A stretch of 40,610 nucleotides of DNA from positions 1 to 40,610 of the forward strand of contig JAQWPZ010000221.1 of NCBI GenBank assembly GCA_029245125.1, in the 5' to 3' direction. This stretch comes from Rubripirellula sp. Its GTDB lineage: Bacteria > Planctomycetota > Planctomycetia > Pirellulales > Pirellulaceae. Positions within the stretch are counted from its first letter, which is position 1, and the number at the start of each line of letters is the position of its first letter. The notes below the pieces were generated by a model. That model saw nothing but the letters and a program-made list of their open reading frames with translations. It did no database searches and was not told the DNA's origin. Below, piece after piece: positions 1 to 11,486 of the stretch. A program made the translations under genes and the position numbers.

Positions 1-1
1 C

Positions 2-1315
2 GAAAATGAATTGCTGGTCCACGTGGTCGATCGGACCGCCCCCGGGCAGACGCTTGGAAAACAGAATTTAGAGCCGCGGGGAATCTATTACACGCGAGTC
101 TCGGGAATCTGGCAGACGGTGTGGATCGAAGATGTTCCACAGCGTCACATTGCGATGGTCAAAATGAAACCTCGAATCGGCGAAGGAACCTTGCGGGTTT
201 TGCCAACCCTGGGGGGACCACCAATCGAGGATGAGCAGCTGCGAATCACGGTAAGCAAAGACGGCAGTGTGGTGAATCTCGCCGATGCCGCGTTGAGCGT
301 GCAAATCCCCAACCCCAAGCTTTGGACGCCCGAGACGCCTCACTTGTACGACATCACGATGGAGTTGATCGACGGGCAAGGTGCTGTCGTTGATCGAGTG
401 GAATCTTACGCCGCGATGCGTGAGGTGGGGGTTGAGCGAGGCTCCGCCGGGCAGCTCCGCATGACACTCAATGGTAAGGTTGTCTTTCACTACGGACCAC
501 TGGATCAGGGATGGTGGCCAGATGGATTACTAACACCACCGAGCGATGAAGCGATGCGGTTTGATGTCGATTATTTAAAACAGTCCGGCTTCAATATGAT
601 CCGCAAGCACATCAAGATCGAGCCACGTCGGTTCTATTCGTATTGCGACAAAATTGGCATGATGGTTTGGCAAGATATGCCAAGCACAGGGGGCCGCCCT
701 TTTTGGAGCAAGTTGGCGGCAAACCCGGTCGAGGACCAATGGCCCAAAGAACAACACATGCAGTTCATGAAGGAATTGCGGGCAATGATCGGCAGCCTAC
801 GAAATCACCCTTCCATCGTCATGTGGGTGCCATTCAACGAACGTTGGGGCCAACATGAAACAATTCGGGTTGGTCAGGCTGTCGAAAATTTGGATGTCTC
901 GCGACTGGTCAACATCGCGAGCGGAGGAAACTTTTTTCCGGTCGGCGATGTTGTGGACCGTCACAACTATCCAGAGCCGATGTTTCCGTTTGAAGATCTG
1001 CGATTCAAAGACTACGTCAAGGTGGTTGGCGAGTTTGGTGGACATGGTTGGATCGTCCAAGGTCACCAATGGAACCTGGATATGCGGAACTGGGGGTACG
1101 GCGATCTGCCGACATCGAAGGAAGCCTATCAGGCACGGTATCGCAAGTCTTTTGAGGTTTTGATGCAATTGCGGCGGCGAGGTGTTGCCGCTGGTGTCTA
1201 CACTCAAACGACCGATGTCGAAGGGGAAGTCAACGGACTGATGACCTACGATCGAGAAGTGCAAAAGATACCCGCCAATGAGTTAGCAGATTTGCACGAT
1301 GCCGCCGGTTTCTAG
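2..1315 (+). CDS. Glycoside hydrolase family 2 protein (beta-galactosidase/glucuronidase type), 5' end outside window
   Basis: This is the C-terminal part of a GH2 enzyme, which would cleave a beta-linked sugar residue from a glycan. The reading frame is open from base 2, so the gene starts upstream of the window and the TTG at 11 is only an internal codon. What remains is the end of the sugar-binding domain (RGIYYTRVSGIWQTVW, a GH2 hallmark), an immunoglobulin-like domain, and the catalytic TIM barrel. The likely acid/base Glu lies in PFNERWGQ (codon 839-841). The likely nucleophile Glu lies in VVGEFGG (codon 1031-1033), a spacing that suits the family. The C-terminus is short, ending soon after the barrel with no extra lectin domain. 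Planctomycetes carry many such enzymes for algal polysaccharides; the exact substrate cannot be told from sequence. Family assignment is firm, specificity is not. Confidence 0.93.
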   Translation, partial: ENELLVHVVDRTAPGQTLGKQNLEPRGIYYTRVSGIWQTVWIEDVPQRHIAMVKMKPRIGEGTLRVLPTLGGPPIEDEQLRITVSKDGSVVNLADAALSVQIPNPKLWTPETPHLYDITMELIDGQGAVVDRVESYAAMREVGVERGSAGQLRMTLNGKVVFHYGPLDQGWWPDGLLTPPSDEAMRFDVDYLKQSGFNMIRKHIKIEPRRFYSYCDKIGMMVWQDMPSTGGRPFWSKLAANPVEDQWPKEQHMQFMKELRAMIGSLRNHPSIVMWVPFNERWGQHETIRVGQAVENLDVSRLVNIASGGNFFPVGDVVDRHNYPEPMFPFEDLRFKDYVKVVGEFGGHGWIVQGHQWNLDMRNWGYGDLPTSKEAYQARYRKSFEVLMQLRRRGVAAGVYTQTTDVEGEVNGLMTYDREVQKIPANELADLHDAAGF

Positions 1316-1323
1316 GCTGCAGC

Positions 1324-1366
1324 TGGTTCTTGAACGAAGGGGTGGTTCTTGAACGAAGGGGTGGTT
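1324..1366. repeat. 19-bp tandem duplication plus partial third copy
   Basis: TGGTTCTTGAACGAAGGGG occurs at 1324-1342 and again at 1343-1361 without mismatch, followed by the first five bases of a third copy. It lies between the convergent ends of the GH2 gene and the vWA gene. It has no hairpin potential of note and looks like a replication-slippage duplication. Confidence 0.9.
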
Positions 1367-1405
1367 AAAAAACGTCGAAATTCCTGTTTCAGCATCGGAT
1401 GCTTG

Positions 1406-3694
1406 CTAGGCTAAACCCCATTGCCGTCGCAAATACCATTCGGTTGATAAGGCTCCGGCAAATAACAGGAAGAGCATCCAGCCACTGATGGGGCCGTCGC
1501 CGAGTCGGTGTTTTTCGACGACTGGCGTCTCTGCTCGCTGCCGACGTTGTTGGATCGTTTCGATTAACTGATCGACTTCGTCTGGCGTGAACGCACCACC
1601 GCCATGATCCGCAGTCAGTTCGGCCAATTGCCGCAGGTAGACTGGATCGGCCATTGGCGTCGCTAATTCGCGACTTTCATCAATGACTTGAAATGCCATT
1701 TCGGTGGGCGGCAGCGTTTCGCTGGCCGGTTCTGGGCGAACACGCAGGCGATAAAACCCTGGCGGCAGTTTCGGGATGGTCCCGCGAATTGACGCGTTGG
1801 TGGATAGACCGGTGCCTTCACTCGTCGATTGTGTGCTGGTGGTAATCGGTTTGGCATCGCCTGATTCGTCGATGATCTCGGCCACCAAAGCGAGACTGGT
1901 GGCTGATCCATCGGTCATTACTTGAACGCGAGCTTGGAATGCTGGCAGGTTCGCAGACGAAAATCGGCGGGCATCCATTTCGATTTGGATCAATTCACTG
2001 TTCGTTTCTTCCCGGCCCAATAACCACAGCACAAGTTGCCGCCAGAAACGGCGGTGGATTTCGTTATTTCCGCCGCGCCACCATCGCCAAGTCGAATCCA
2101 TTGCGACCGCGGCAGTTCGTCCGCGACCGTATCCACCGATGACCAATAAGGGTTGGTTCTGTTCGGTCTCCAGTAGCACTTGAACGCCGGGGGCGACTTT
2201 TGGACCACTCAACCGGTTCGCGCCCAGCAATGGCGTGAGCGTCTGCCAAAGTTTTGCTGGATCATCGCTACCTAATTCGATGATTGGATGTTGCCGCGCT
2301 AACTTGATCGTCAACGGGCCTTCGATCTGGTCACCGGTGTCTTGATCGATGGCACCGACAGTCCGACGCTGGGATGGATCCAGTTTGACTGGCAAGACGC
2401 GTGCGAGCGGCGAGTTGGCGTAACCACCAGAACCAAAACTGTGGTACCCACCGAGCATTACTAACCCTGCACCGTTGCCAACGGTTTCTGCCAATTGAGT
2501 GAGTTGTTGATTCCCCAAGGCCGTGGCATCCAGATCGCCCAGGATATAGATGTCGTAGTTGCCTGGTTCGAATGCATCCGCCAGGTCGATTGGCCAACGA
2601 TCACGAGTGTCGATGGGAATCCAGCGGAAGGTCAGGTCTAGATCGGGAAAACGTCGTAACGATCGTCGCAAGAAGGTCTGTTCTAATCTCGGAGAACCTT
2701 CCAGGTAGAGAATTCGCCCTCCCCCTTCACGAACGTCAACAAATGCGACCTGTGTATTGTTTGTGCTGACTAATTCGCCATCTTGTGTGTCAGCCTGCAC
2801 CCGTAGGCGGTAAGTGCCGGGTGCGGGGGCGCGGATCGGTACGGTCACTGCGGTGACATCACTCGCTTTGTCGGAAACAACATTGCGGGAAGCAAACTCG
2901 GTGACGTTTCCTTCACTATCAAGCCACGACAATCGCACTGGGATTTCGACCCCAGCTAACCCGCGTGTGAGGACTTGAAAGTCGACTTCCACTTCATTGC
3001 CGGCGAACATTTGAAACCTCTCCGCCAAGGCATCGACGGACACATCGCGCGAAGCTGACGCACCGCCCGCGGGACCGATTGGGACTGACCAAAGCGGGAC
3101 CCCCAGCGAATCAAGCGTTTCGATGACGCGTTGAGCGCCTGTTCCACGGACCGGCGCGGTTTGGGTGCCATCGCCCAGTAGCACCACACCCGCGATAGGT
3201 TGGCCTTCGGCTGCTTGAATCGCTGACAAGGCTGCTGCCGAAAGGTCAGTCAATTCTCCCTCGGGCGATTCGTTGTCTAATGCTTCGGGGGTCGCGTTAG
3301 CAATTCTCCGTGCCGTCTGATCGTAGGCGACCAACCGCAGTCCGAGAGTTTCGTCCATGCCCATGATGGCTCGCGATAGTTTGGCCCATGTTTCCACTTG
3401 GGTTTCCCAACGACTTTGTCCGTCTCCATCGGGCAGCGTCATGCTGCGTGAGGTGTCAGCAGCGACGATTAATGCGGCTTCGGTGGGGCGATTGTCCGTG
3501 CGCAATAACGCTGGACGAAACAACGCCAACAAGAGCACGAGTGCTGCCAGCCAACGAAGTCCGAGCAGCCAACGGCGGTGGTTCGGGTTCTGGGTCGGAG
3601 GCGTGACTAGCGAGATCACTGCGATCATCGCAGCAGATGCCAGCGCCGCCAGCAGCAGTGAGCCGTAGATCGGTTCGATCGCAAACGAGGTCAT
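1406..3694 (-). CDS. Membrane-anchored vWA / glutamine-amidotransferase-like protein
   Basis: A 762-residue inner-membrane protein. Two N-terminal transmembrane helices (about residues 10-30 and 43-63) precede a von Willebrand A-type domain whose MIDAS motif reads DTSRS at 80-84 (D-x-S-x-S). Beta-sandwich-like stretches follow, then a class I glutamine-amidotransferase-like fold from about residue 325 (GRILYLEGSPR, then YDIYILGDLD, then GLVMLGGYHSFG). No Cys sits at the expected nucleophile elbow, so this domain is probably not an amidotransferase. One more helix (about 738-756) ends the protein. Proteins of this build are common in planctomycetes, often near MoxR/DUF58/BatA-type genes, and may take part in metal-dependent assembly at the membrane; that role is inference. 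The ATG lies 9 bp after the stop of the universal stress protein gene, so the two are probably co-transcribed. Confidence 0.85.
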   Translation of the reverse strand: MTSFAIEPIYGSLLLAALASAAMIAVISLVTPPTQNPNHRRWLLGLRWLAALVLLLALFRPALLRTDNRPTEAALIVAADTSRSMTLPDGDGQSRWETQVETWAKLSRAIMGMDETLGLRLVAYDQTARRIANATPEALDNESPEGELTDLSAAALSAIQAAEGQPIAGVVLLGDGTQTAPVRGTGAQRVIETLDSLGVPLWSVPIGPAGGASASRDVSVDALAERFQMFAGNEVEVDFQVLTRGLAGVEIPVRLSWLDSEGNVTEFASRNVVSDKASDVTAVTVPIRAPAPGTYRLRVQADTQDGELVSTNNTQVAFVDVREGGGRILYLEGSPRLEQTFLRRSLRRFPDLDLTFRWIPIDTRDRWPIDLADAFEPGNYDIYILGDLDATALGNQQLTQLAETVGNGAGLVMLGGYHSFGSGGYANSPLARVLPVKLDPSQRRTVGAIDQDTGDQIEGPLTIKLARQHPIIELGSDDPAKLWQTLTPLLGANRLSGPKVAPGVQVLLETEQNQPLLVIGGYGRGRTAAVAMDSTWRWWRGGNNEIHRRFWRQLVLWLLGREETNSELIQIEMDARRFSSANLPAFQARVQVMTDGSATSLALVAEIIDESGDAKPITTSTQSTSEGTGLSTNASIRGTIPKLPPGFYRLRVRPEPASETLPPTEMAFQVIDESRELATPMADPVYLRQLAELTADHGGGAFTPDEVDQLIETIQQRRQRAETPVVEKHRLGDGPISGWMLFLLFAGALSTEWYLRRQWGLA

Positions 3695-3703
3695 CGGTTA
3701 CCG

Positions 3704-4660
3704 CTAACTTGCGTCTTCGGAAACGTGACCTGGAACGACCAGGACCGGATGGGGACTTCGCCGGATCCGATCTTGGGCAAATCCTTGTTCGAATCGGTCA
3801 TCCACTTCCAGAGGGATCACCAACATCATCTTGCTCGATTCTCGCATTGGATTGGGGGGGGCAAGTTCACCAGCAATCGGTCGCAATTGGTAAGTCAGGC
3901 CCATCGATGCTGCCGTTTTGGCCATCCCGCCGTGCAGTGATTGGTGAGATTTCGCCAAGGCTTCGCTGAACTGCTCGGGCTCGAATTGCGTTTCGGGTTG
4001 GATTGCTTCCAAGATCGCACGAATGTTCTCGTACTGTTCTTGCTCGATGACCAGGTTCAATGTGACGCTGGCGCCCTCCGCAGCGAGTCCCAATGCCCAG
4101 GCGGCCGCGCGATGCTCCATTTCACATTCATCACCGACGATCATTGAAACGCGATCAGCACATTCACTCAAACGCTGGTCGTCGCGACGAATCACCAGTA
4201 ATGCTTTGGGGCAGCGAGAAAGGAGCACATCGATCACGGTGCCTGCGCTGTCGGTACCGACGTTCTCAAGGGGACGCCCAAAAGGACATGGCACGATCAC
4301 CAAGTCGACGGCATGCTGTTTCAAGGCAGTCAGGATCGAGTTGTACGATTCCTCGCCTTCTCTTTGAATTGGACGGGCTCCAGAAATTTCATCGGCACGC
4401 GAAATCGCCAAGTCGTTCTGGTCGGTTGGGCCATTCTCTCGAGCATCAAGAACCAGCGTTTCGGTATCGAATCTCTCACGCAGGTAATTGGCGGCATCGA
4501 CGCCCGTTTCGTCCTGAGGCGAACCATCCAACGCCAGCAAAACGCGTGATGGGCGAATCAGTGAAATCAGCGCAGCCGGTCCCACTTGCGACTTCTCAAA
4601 CATTCGCATCGACGCATCGACTTCACGGTCCAAGTCATTTGATTCCGATCCGGTGCTCAT
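3704..4660 (-). CDS. Tandem universal stress protein (UspA-like)
   Basis: A 318-residue cytoplasmic protein with two Usp-like halves. The first (about residues 37-155) opens with RVLLALDGSPQDETG, matching the first Usp beta strand and loop, and ends with KALLVIRR. The second (about 168-312) opens with RVSMIVGDE and ends with HPVLVVPG, the typical last strand. The classical ATP-binding pattern G-x2-G-x9-G-S/T is degraded in both halves, so nucleotide binding is doubtful. It sits between an ion transporter (78 bp upstream) and the vWA protein (9 bp downstream) on the same strand. Usp proteins commonly regulate transporters they are encoded with, so it may be a regulatory subunit for that carrier; this is inferred from position. 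The start is ATG without a clear Shine-Dalgarno site. Confidence 0.82.
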   Translation of the reverse strand: MSTGSESNDLDREVDASMRMFEKSQVGPAALISLIRPSRVLLALDGSPQDETGVDAANYLRERFDTETLVLDARENGPTDQNDLAISRADEISGARPIQREGEESYNSILTALKQHAVDLVIVPCPFGRPLENVGTDSAGTVIDVLLSRCPKALLVIRRDDQRLSECADRVSMIVGDECEMEHRAAAWALGLAAEGASVTLNLVIEQEQYENIRAILEAIQPETQFEPEQFSEALAKSHQSLHGGMAKTAASMGLTYQLRPIAGELAPPNPMRESSKMMLVIPLEVDDRFEQGFAQDRIRRSPHPVLVVPGHVSEDAS

Positions 4661-4737
4661 GCTTCAATGTCCGACGTCGAGAGTTCGTTCGCAAGTTGCA
4701 ATTATCACAGTTGCCAAGGCATAGGGAATGTGACTTG

Positions 4738-6150
4738 CTAAGGATGTGGAGCCAGCTGGGGAATCCAGCCTTGGGAATGAGCGAGCATGATAAACAAGAT
4801 CGCGCCGGCGACTTGCACCACCATGATCGCGCCACCAAGTTTCAAAAATGTGCCCCAGCCAACATGTTCGTTCGCTTCCTTCTTGAGTGCGTAGATCGCG
4901 ATGACGCACGAGATCGATCCGATTGGTGTGCCATTTCCACCCAGATTGCAGCAAATGATCAGCGTCCACCATAAAGGTTCAGCAGGCACGGCATCGCCGG
5001 AAATGTCGCGAACGATCGGGATCAGTGTGGCGGCGACCGGGATGTTGTCCACGATTGAACTGGCCACTGCCGAAAAGGCGCCCAGTAGTGGCACAAGCAG
5101 CTCCAAGCGATTGCCTGACAGCTCAATCACTTGCTGTGCGACCCATGACAGTGCCCCGGTCTGTTTGACGCAACCAATGATGATGAACAAACCCATGAAG
5201 AACAGGATCACTGTCCAGTTCACTTTGTGAATGGCATCTTCGACCCCTTTGCCAGCGAATAACAAAGCGGCGGTCGCGCCGACCATGGCGACAAAATCCA
5301 TGCCGACGCCGAGTTGTTGTGCGAATACAAACCCCGCAACGGTCGCCAGCAGGATGACCGCACTCCGGATCAGCACACGCCGATCTTCGACCAATGCCCA
5401 AGGGTCGAATGTCTCGATCTGTTCTCGCAATGCGGCCTGTTCTTCTGCGGTCTGCTTCCAAGGCAAGTCGTTGCGAAAAAAGAATCTCATCGCAATTACA
5501 GCGATCACTAAGCTGACCACGGCGTATGGCAGCGAAACCTGCAGAAAATGCGAGTAGGGGATCTGTGCGGCGGTGCCGATCATGATGTTCGGCAGCCCGC
5601 TGGCAAAAGTCGCAATGGCACCACTGTTGGCGCAAATAGCAACGCTCAACAAAAACGGAACCGGTTTGTAGTTGAGCGAACGGCAGATCACCAAAACCAG
5701 CGAGCTAAGGATTAGCATTGCCGGCACGATGGTGAGGACCGCGACGAACAGGAACGTCACACCGCAGAGCGTCAAGAAAAGTGTTGCAGCCCGGCCACCG
5801 GTAAATCGAACAATGTAAATGCTTAAAAAGTGAAACAGACCACTCTTGCCGATCACATCGACCAGAATGCCCGTCCCAATGATCACCCCGAAAATATTGA
5901 GATCCTCTTCCAGGATGTCGTAAATCTTTGGGTATTCGAAGAGCCCCAGAGCCAGGCTGAGGATCACCAGCACCACGGCGCCACAAAGAGCCGCGACGGT
6001 CTTGTGGAAGCGTTCAACGGCGACACCAACATAAGTGCCCATCATGATCACGGCGAACAGGATCATGACCCACGGGGCGGCTGGTTCGATTGCTGGCCCT
6101 TCGGCGGATGAAGCCAACAGGCCAATCGCGTCGCCAAGTAAAAGCTGCAT
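4738..6150 (-). CDS. ArsB/NhaD-superfamily ion transporter (probable Na+/H+ antiporter)
   Basis: A polytopic inner-membrane carrier of about 470 residues with roughly eleven to twelve hydrophobic segments. Two features place it in the ion-transporter superfamily that includes NhaD, ArsB and citrate carriers: the conserved stretch SIVDNIPVAATLIPI near residue 375, and the glycine-rich NLGGNGTPIG motif near 417. The similarity pattern resembles NhaD-type Na+/H+ antiporters more than dicarboxylate carriers, and a marine halotolerant host would fit; the substrate is not proven. The frame stays open to a GTG at 6171, but a GGAGGAGG ribosome-binding site lies inside that extension, 11 nt before the ATG at 6150. 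I therefore choose 6150. A Usp-like gene and a vWA gene follow on the same strand. Confidence 0.85.
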   Translation of the reverse strand: MQLLLGDAIGLLASSAEGPAIEPAAPWVMILFAVIMMGTYVGVAVERFHKTVAALCGAVVLVILSLALGLFEYPKIYDILEEDLNIFGVIIGTGILVDVIGKSGLFHFLSIYIVRFTGGRAATLFLTLCGVTFLFVAVLTIVPAMLILSSLVLVICRSLNYKPVPFLLSVAICANSGAIATFASGLPNIMIGTAAQIPYSHFLQVSLPYAVVSLVIAVIAMRFFFRNDLPWKQTAEEQAALREQIETFDPWALVEDRRVLIRSAVILLATVAGFVFAQQLGVGMDFVAMVGATAALLFAGKGVEDAIHKVNWTVILFFMGLFIIIGCVKQTGALSWVAQQVIELSGNRLELLVPLLGAFSAVASSIVDNIPVAATLIPIVRDISGDAVPAEPLWWTLIICCNLGGNGTPIGSISCVIAIYALKKEANEHVGWGTFLKLGGAIMVVQVAGAILFIMLAHSQGWIPQLAPHP

Positions 6151-6161
6151 GCGATTCTGGG

Positions 6162-6169
6162 CCTCCTCC
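6162..6169 (-). promoter_or_regulatory. Strong Shine-Dalgarno site setting the transporter start
   Basis: On the minus strand GGAGGAGG lies 11 nt before the ATG at 6150. It would be coding if the upstream GTG at 6171 were used, so it favours the shorter product. It is one of the best ribosome-binding sites in this window. Confidence 0.7.
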
Positions 6170-6272
6170 ACCCGTCCTTGACATCGTGGTTTAAGGCTAA
6201 CGTCTCAGGAACCGACCGACCAGCGGTGATCGTCAGATCCGTGCAAACTTAGAACGGCGATCCGCATTGAAT

Positions 6273-7064
6273 CTAGTGCTGCGTTTGGCAGCTCTCGCAC
6301 AGATACAGCTTTCGAGCGGCGATCTCAGGGATGCTGATTGGGCCGCCGCACGATGGGCATTCCGTTTTGCCGTAAATCCGAAAGCGATCTTTCGCTTGCA
6401 CCTTGGATAACGGCACACCCGCCTCGCGGGCGGTCACGCTGATAATCCGACCATATTTTAAGCCGGTTCGCATCATCTTTCGAAGTGATCGCCAAAGGCG
6501 ATCGAAGGACGCCTTGGAAAGCTCGTTTCCCGGGGTGTAGGGATCCAACTTTGTTTCAAACAGTACCTCGGCTCGGAAAATATTGCCGACCCCCGCCACG
6601 ACGGCTTGGTCCAATAGCAGCCCGCCGATCGGCTTGCCGCTGTGACGGATGTTGTTCCAGACCGCTGCGGAACGGCCGCCATCGAGTGGGTCAGGCCCCA
6701 GTTTGGCAACCACTTCGTCCCGCAGTGCTTGGTCGATTACCCGACAAGTAGAAGGTCCTGTCAGGTCGAGGGCATGATCGCTGCCCACTATTCGCATTCG
6801 CACCTGTCCGACAGGGCGAGGGGGTGGTGCGTCGTGCTGCCGGAACTTTCCGTAGCGACCGAGGTGGATGTGAATGATTTGACCACTGTCGAACTCATAA
6901 AACATGTGCTTGCCAGCCGCCCGGACGGTGCTTAGGCGTTGGCCGTTGACTTTGCGGGCGTCCCCGCGAAATCGACCTTGCGGACTGGTGATTCGCAGCG
7001 GATGGTCACACAAAATCGTGTGGTGTAGCCGGGCGAGGTGGTGGGTTTTGTGGCCTTCGGGCAT
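6273..7064 (-). CDS. Fpg/Nei-family DNA glycosylase/AP lyase (endonuclease VIII type)
   Basis: A base-excision repair enzyme that removes oxidised bases and nicks the abasic site. These enzymes use the N-terminal proline, exposed after Met removal, as the Schiff-base nucleophile. The open frame begins with a TTG at 7079 that would put five residues before MPEGH, so only the ATG at 7064 gives the required Pro2-Glu3. Using that start, Lys52 (in AGKHMF) matches the conserved beta-hairpin lysine. The helix-two-turn-helix contains GVGN with Asn161. A C-terminal zinc finger carries Cys236, Cys239, Cys256 and Cys259 with Arg251 as the finger arginine. The length of 263 residues is normal. The MPEGH N-terminus resembles the Nei2-like branch rather than classical MutM (MPELP), so single-strand or pyrimidine-lesion preference is possible. 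Confidence 0.92.
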   Translation of the reverse strand: MPEGHKTHHLARLHHTILCDHPLRITSPQGRFRGDARKVNGQRLSTVRAAGKHMFYEFDSGQIIHIHLGRYGKFRQHDAPPPRPVGQVRMRIVGSDHALDLTGPSTCRVIDQALRDEVVAKLGPDPLDGGRSAAVWNNIRHSGKPIGGLLLDQAVVAGVGNIFRAEVLFETKLDPYTPGNELSKASFDRLWRSLRKMMRTGLKYGRIISVTAREAGVPLSKVQAKDRFRIYGKTECPSCGGPISIPEIAARKLYLCESCQTQH

Positions 7065-7120
7065 TCGATCAATCGGCAACGGCGGAAGTCATGCGGTGGG
7101 TGAACGGCGATGATGCCACC

Positions 7121-7804
7121 CTATGGCTGTGACATCACCCACACCAACCGTTGACGCAGTTGCGACCTTAACGGCTCGGGGGCAATCGCGATGGCGCTGC
7201 GGTAGTTCGCTCTGGCCATTCGCTTGTTGCCGTCGGATTCTGCCCGAGCTGCCCGGCGGAGGTGCTGGTCCAGTTTGCGGTTCTGAAGCACCGCTTGCGA
7301 TTGACGCAGTGAGGAGAGTTGCTGGTGCTGGATTTCGGCTCCCGCGCGGCGGGAAGAGTTCAGCGGTTCGAGGGATGCTTCAAAGTTACCCACGATCGGC
7401 GTGTAGCCAATCACAAAAGGCCGCACGACACCGGAGGCCATGCTCCCCGGAAATCCGTCCATCGTGGTCAGGGAAGGAGTGGTGCTGGTAAACGATTGCC
7501 GGCTGCCTTGGGCTGCGTGGAATCCGAGTGATCCCGAGACACCGCCACTCGAAAAGCCTGCTCCGGCACGGAGGCCACTATTGGGATCTGGATTCCCGAA
7601 CGGAGCGAGTAGTGGGCCTCGTCCGCCCGAGTCGGCAAACCAATTCCGGCCACGCAAGGACCAATGGAACCCGCTGCTTTCGAAATAGCTTGAACTCGCA
7701 TTCGTGAACGGTACGGTGGTGTGGATCATTTGCCCCGAGGAGTTCGAGGGCAGTCCAAAATGGAAGGCAAAAATGACGATCAGTGAGAGTGACTTGCGAA
7801 CCAT
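7121..7804 (-). CDS. Secreted hypothetical protein
   Basis: Not a family I recognise by function. The 227-residue product starts with a clear signal peptide (MVRKSLSLIVIFAFHFGLP, then a small-residue stretch ending near Gly-Gln at 25). The middle is rich in Gly, Ser and Phe (for example GGVSGSLGFHAAQGSR) with low complexity. The C-terminal 55 residues form a charged, probably helical segment (RKLDQHLRRAARAESDGNKR, then ARANYRSAIAIAP) that resembles a single TPR-like hairpin. Similar exported proteins with a degenerate N-terminal part and a TPR-like tail are frequent in Pirellulaceae. It lies 56 bp upstream of the DNA glycosylase gene on the same strand, with no evident functional link. Confidence 0.7.
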   Translation of the reverse strand: MVRKSLSLIVIFAFHFGLPSNSSGQMIHTTVPFTNASSSYFESSGFHWSLRGRNWFADSGGRGPLLAPFGNPDPNSGLRAGAGFSSGGVSGSLGFHAAQGSRQSFTSTTPSLTTMDGFPGSMASGVVRPFVIGYTPIVGNFEASLEPLNSSRRAGAEIQHQQLSSLRQSQAVLQNRKLDQHLRRAARAESDGNKRMARANYRSAIAIAPEPLRSQLRQRLVWVMSQP

Positions 7805-8143
7805 TCGTCTTTTACTCCCCGGCGATCAGAAAATTGGGTAACTGCCTTCCAGCTATTGCCTGCGGACGATTTAGCCCACGGACGACCACCCGATTCTAGG
7901 CCAAGGCAGGCTCCAAGTGAAATGCCGGCGGTCGATCTCCCCCACTGTCGTCGATCAGAAACGTTTTGTTCTCGGTGCGGCTGGGCTGGCGCGGCCAATT
8001 TTGGCAGTTCAGGCATTTTGCGAAGATTGGGTTCGGCTGGCTTGCCTTGTTCTCAATTGATGTGGCATGTGACCAATGGGGGGGCGTGTCAGCGATTTCC
8101 AGCGGCCCTTTCCGAATGTTGGTGAATGATTCAGAATTTGGAT
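7805..8143. other. Divergent intergenic region between the secreted protein and rnhA
   Basis: About 340 bp separating two divergently read genes, so promoters for both should lie here. I see no convincing -35/-10 pair, no strong hairpin and no plausible small gene. Frames crossing it lack coding character. Confidence 0.6.
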
Positions 8144-8602
8144 ATGAAAAAAGTGGATCTATATACCGATGGAGCGTGCAGCGGAAATCCCGGACCGGGT
8201 GGCTGGGCGTTTATTTTGCGCTGCGGACAGACTGGCAAAGAGTTAGAGCGGAGCGATGGCGATCCTGCGTCGACCAACAATAAAATGGAGCTAACGGCTG
8301 TCATTCGGGGATTGGAGGCGTTGAGCGAGGCCTGCGAGGTGACGCTTTATGCCGACAGCAGTTACGTCTTGCAGGGGATGAGCCAGTGGATGGCGGGCTG
8401 GAAAAAGCGAGGGTGGAAACGGAAGGATGGGTCGAAATTAGTGCCTGTCAAAAACGTCGAATTGTGGCAGCGATTGGATGAGCTGGTGCAGGTCCACCGG
8501 GTCCATCCGGAGCATGTCAAAGGGCATGCCGGGCACGTCGAGAATGAGCGTTGCGATGAGTTGGCGGTGGCGGCTTACCAGCGTTACCTGGAAAAGTCTT
8601 AA
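8144..8602 (+). CDS. rnhA: Ribonuclease HI
   Basis: Cleaves the RNA strand of RNA-DNA hybrids, removing R-loops and helping clear Okazaki primers. The RNase H fold is complete. Numbered from the upstream ATG at 8126, the catalytic acidic residues are Asp15 ([15 protein letters not shown]), Glu55 (NNKMEL), Asp77 (YADSSYV) and Asp144 (NERCDELA), with the flexible-loop His134 in VKGHAGH. Two ATGs six codons apart are possible, at 8126 and 8144. The second gives [11 protein letters not shown], closest to the usual short N-terminus, and neither has a clear ribosome-binding site, so 8144 is preferred. gyrB follows on the same strand after 139 bp. Both products act on R-loop and supercoiling balance, though co-transcription is not shown. 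Confidence 0.96.
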   Translation: MKKVDLYTDGACSGNPGPGGWAFILRCGQTGKELERSDGDPASTNNKMELTAVIRGLEALSEACEVTLYADSSYVLQGMSQWMAGWKKRGWKRKDGSKLVPVKNVELWQRLDELVQVHRVHPEHVKGHAGHVENERCDELAVAAYQRYLEKS

Positions 8603-8678
8603 AATGCCGTCATTTACGGGCTAGAAACGGCACTGAATCGGCTGATCCCCAATCGCGGGGAATCGCTTTTGCCGTTAG

Positions 8679-11312
<2,634 letters not shown>

Positions 11313-11486
11313 TCATTTGCGTCGAATCATCAATGCGATGATGAAATCAGCGGAGAATTGATCGCTGCACCGATCGGTCACCTCAGGGAACCGCCGGGGC
11401 GAATTTCGACAACCCGATCTCAACCTCGGTCGCCGCCGCCGTATCGCGGTCGCGACCGACAGCCTTTGTCGCTCCCAAGGATCCTC

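Noticed and set aside
4093-4974. Open frame of about 290 codons on + across the Usp and transporter genes
   Set aside because: It is antisense to two clearly conserved genes and its product is Arg/His/Ser-rich without any motif.
8605-8670. Terminator between rnhA and gyrB
   Set aside because: Only a 6-bp stem with a 16-nt loop (TGCCGT/ACGGCA) and a bulged CCCC/GGGG pair are present, without a stable U-run arrangement.
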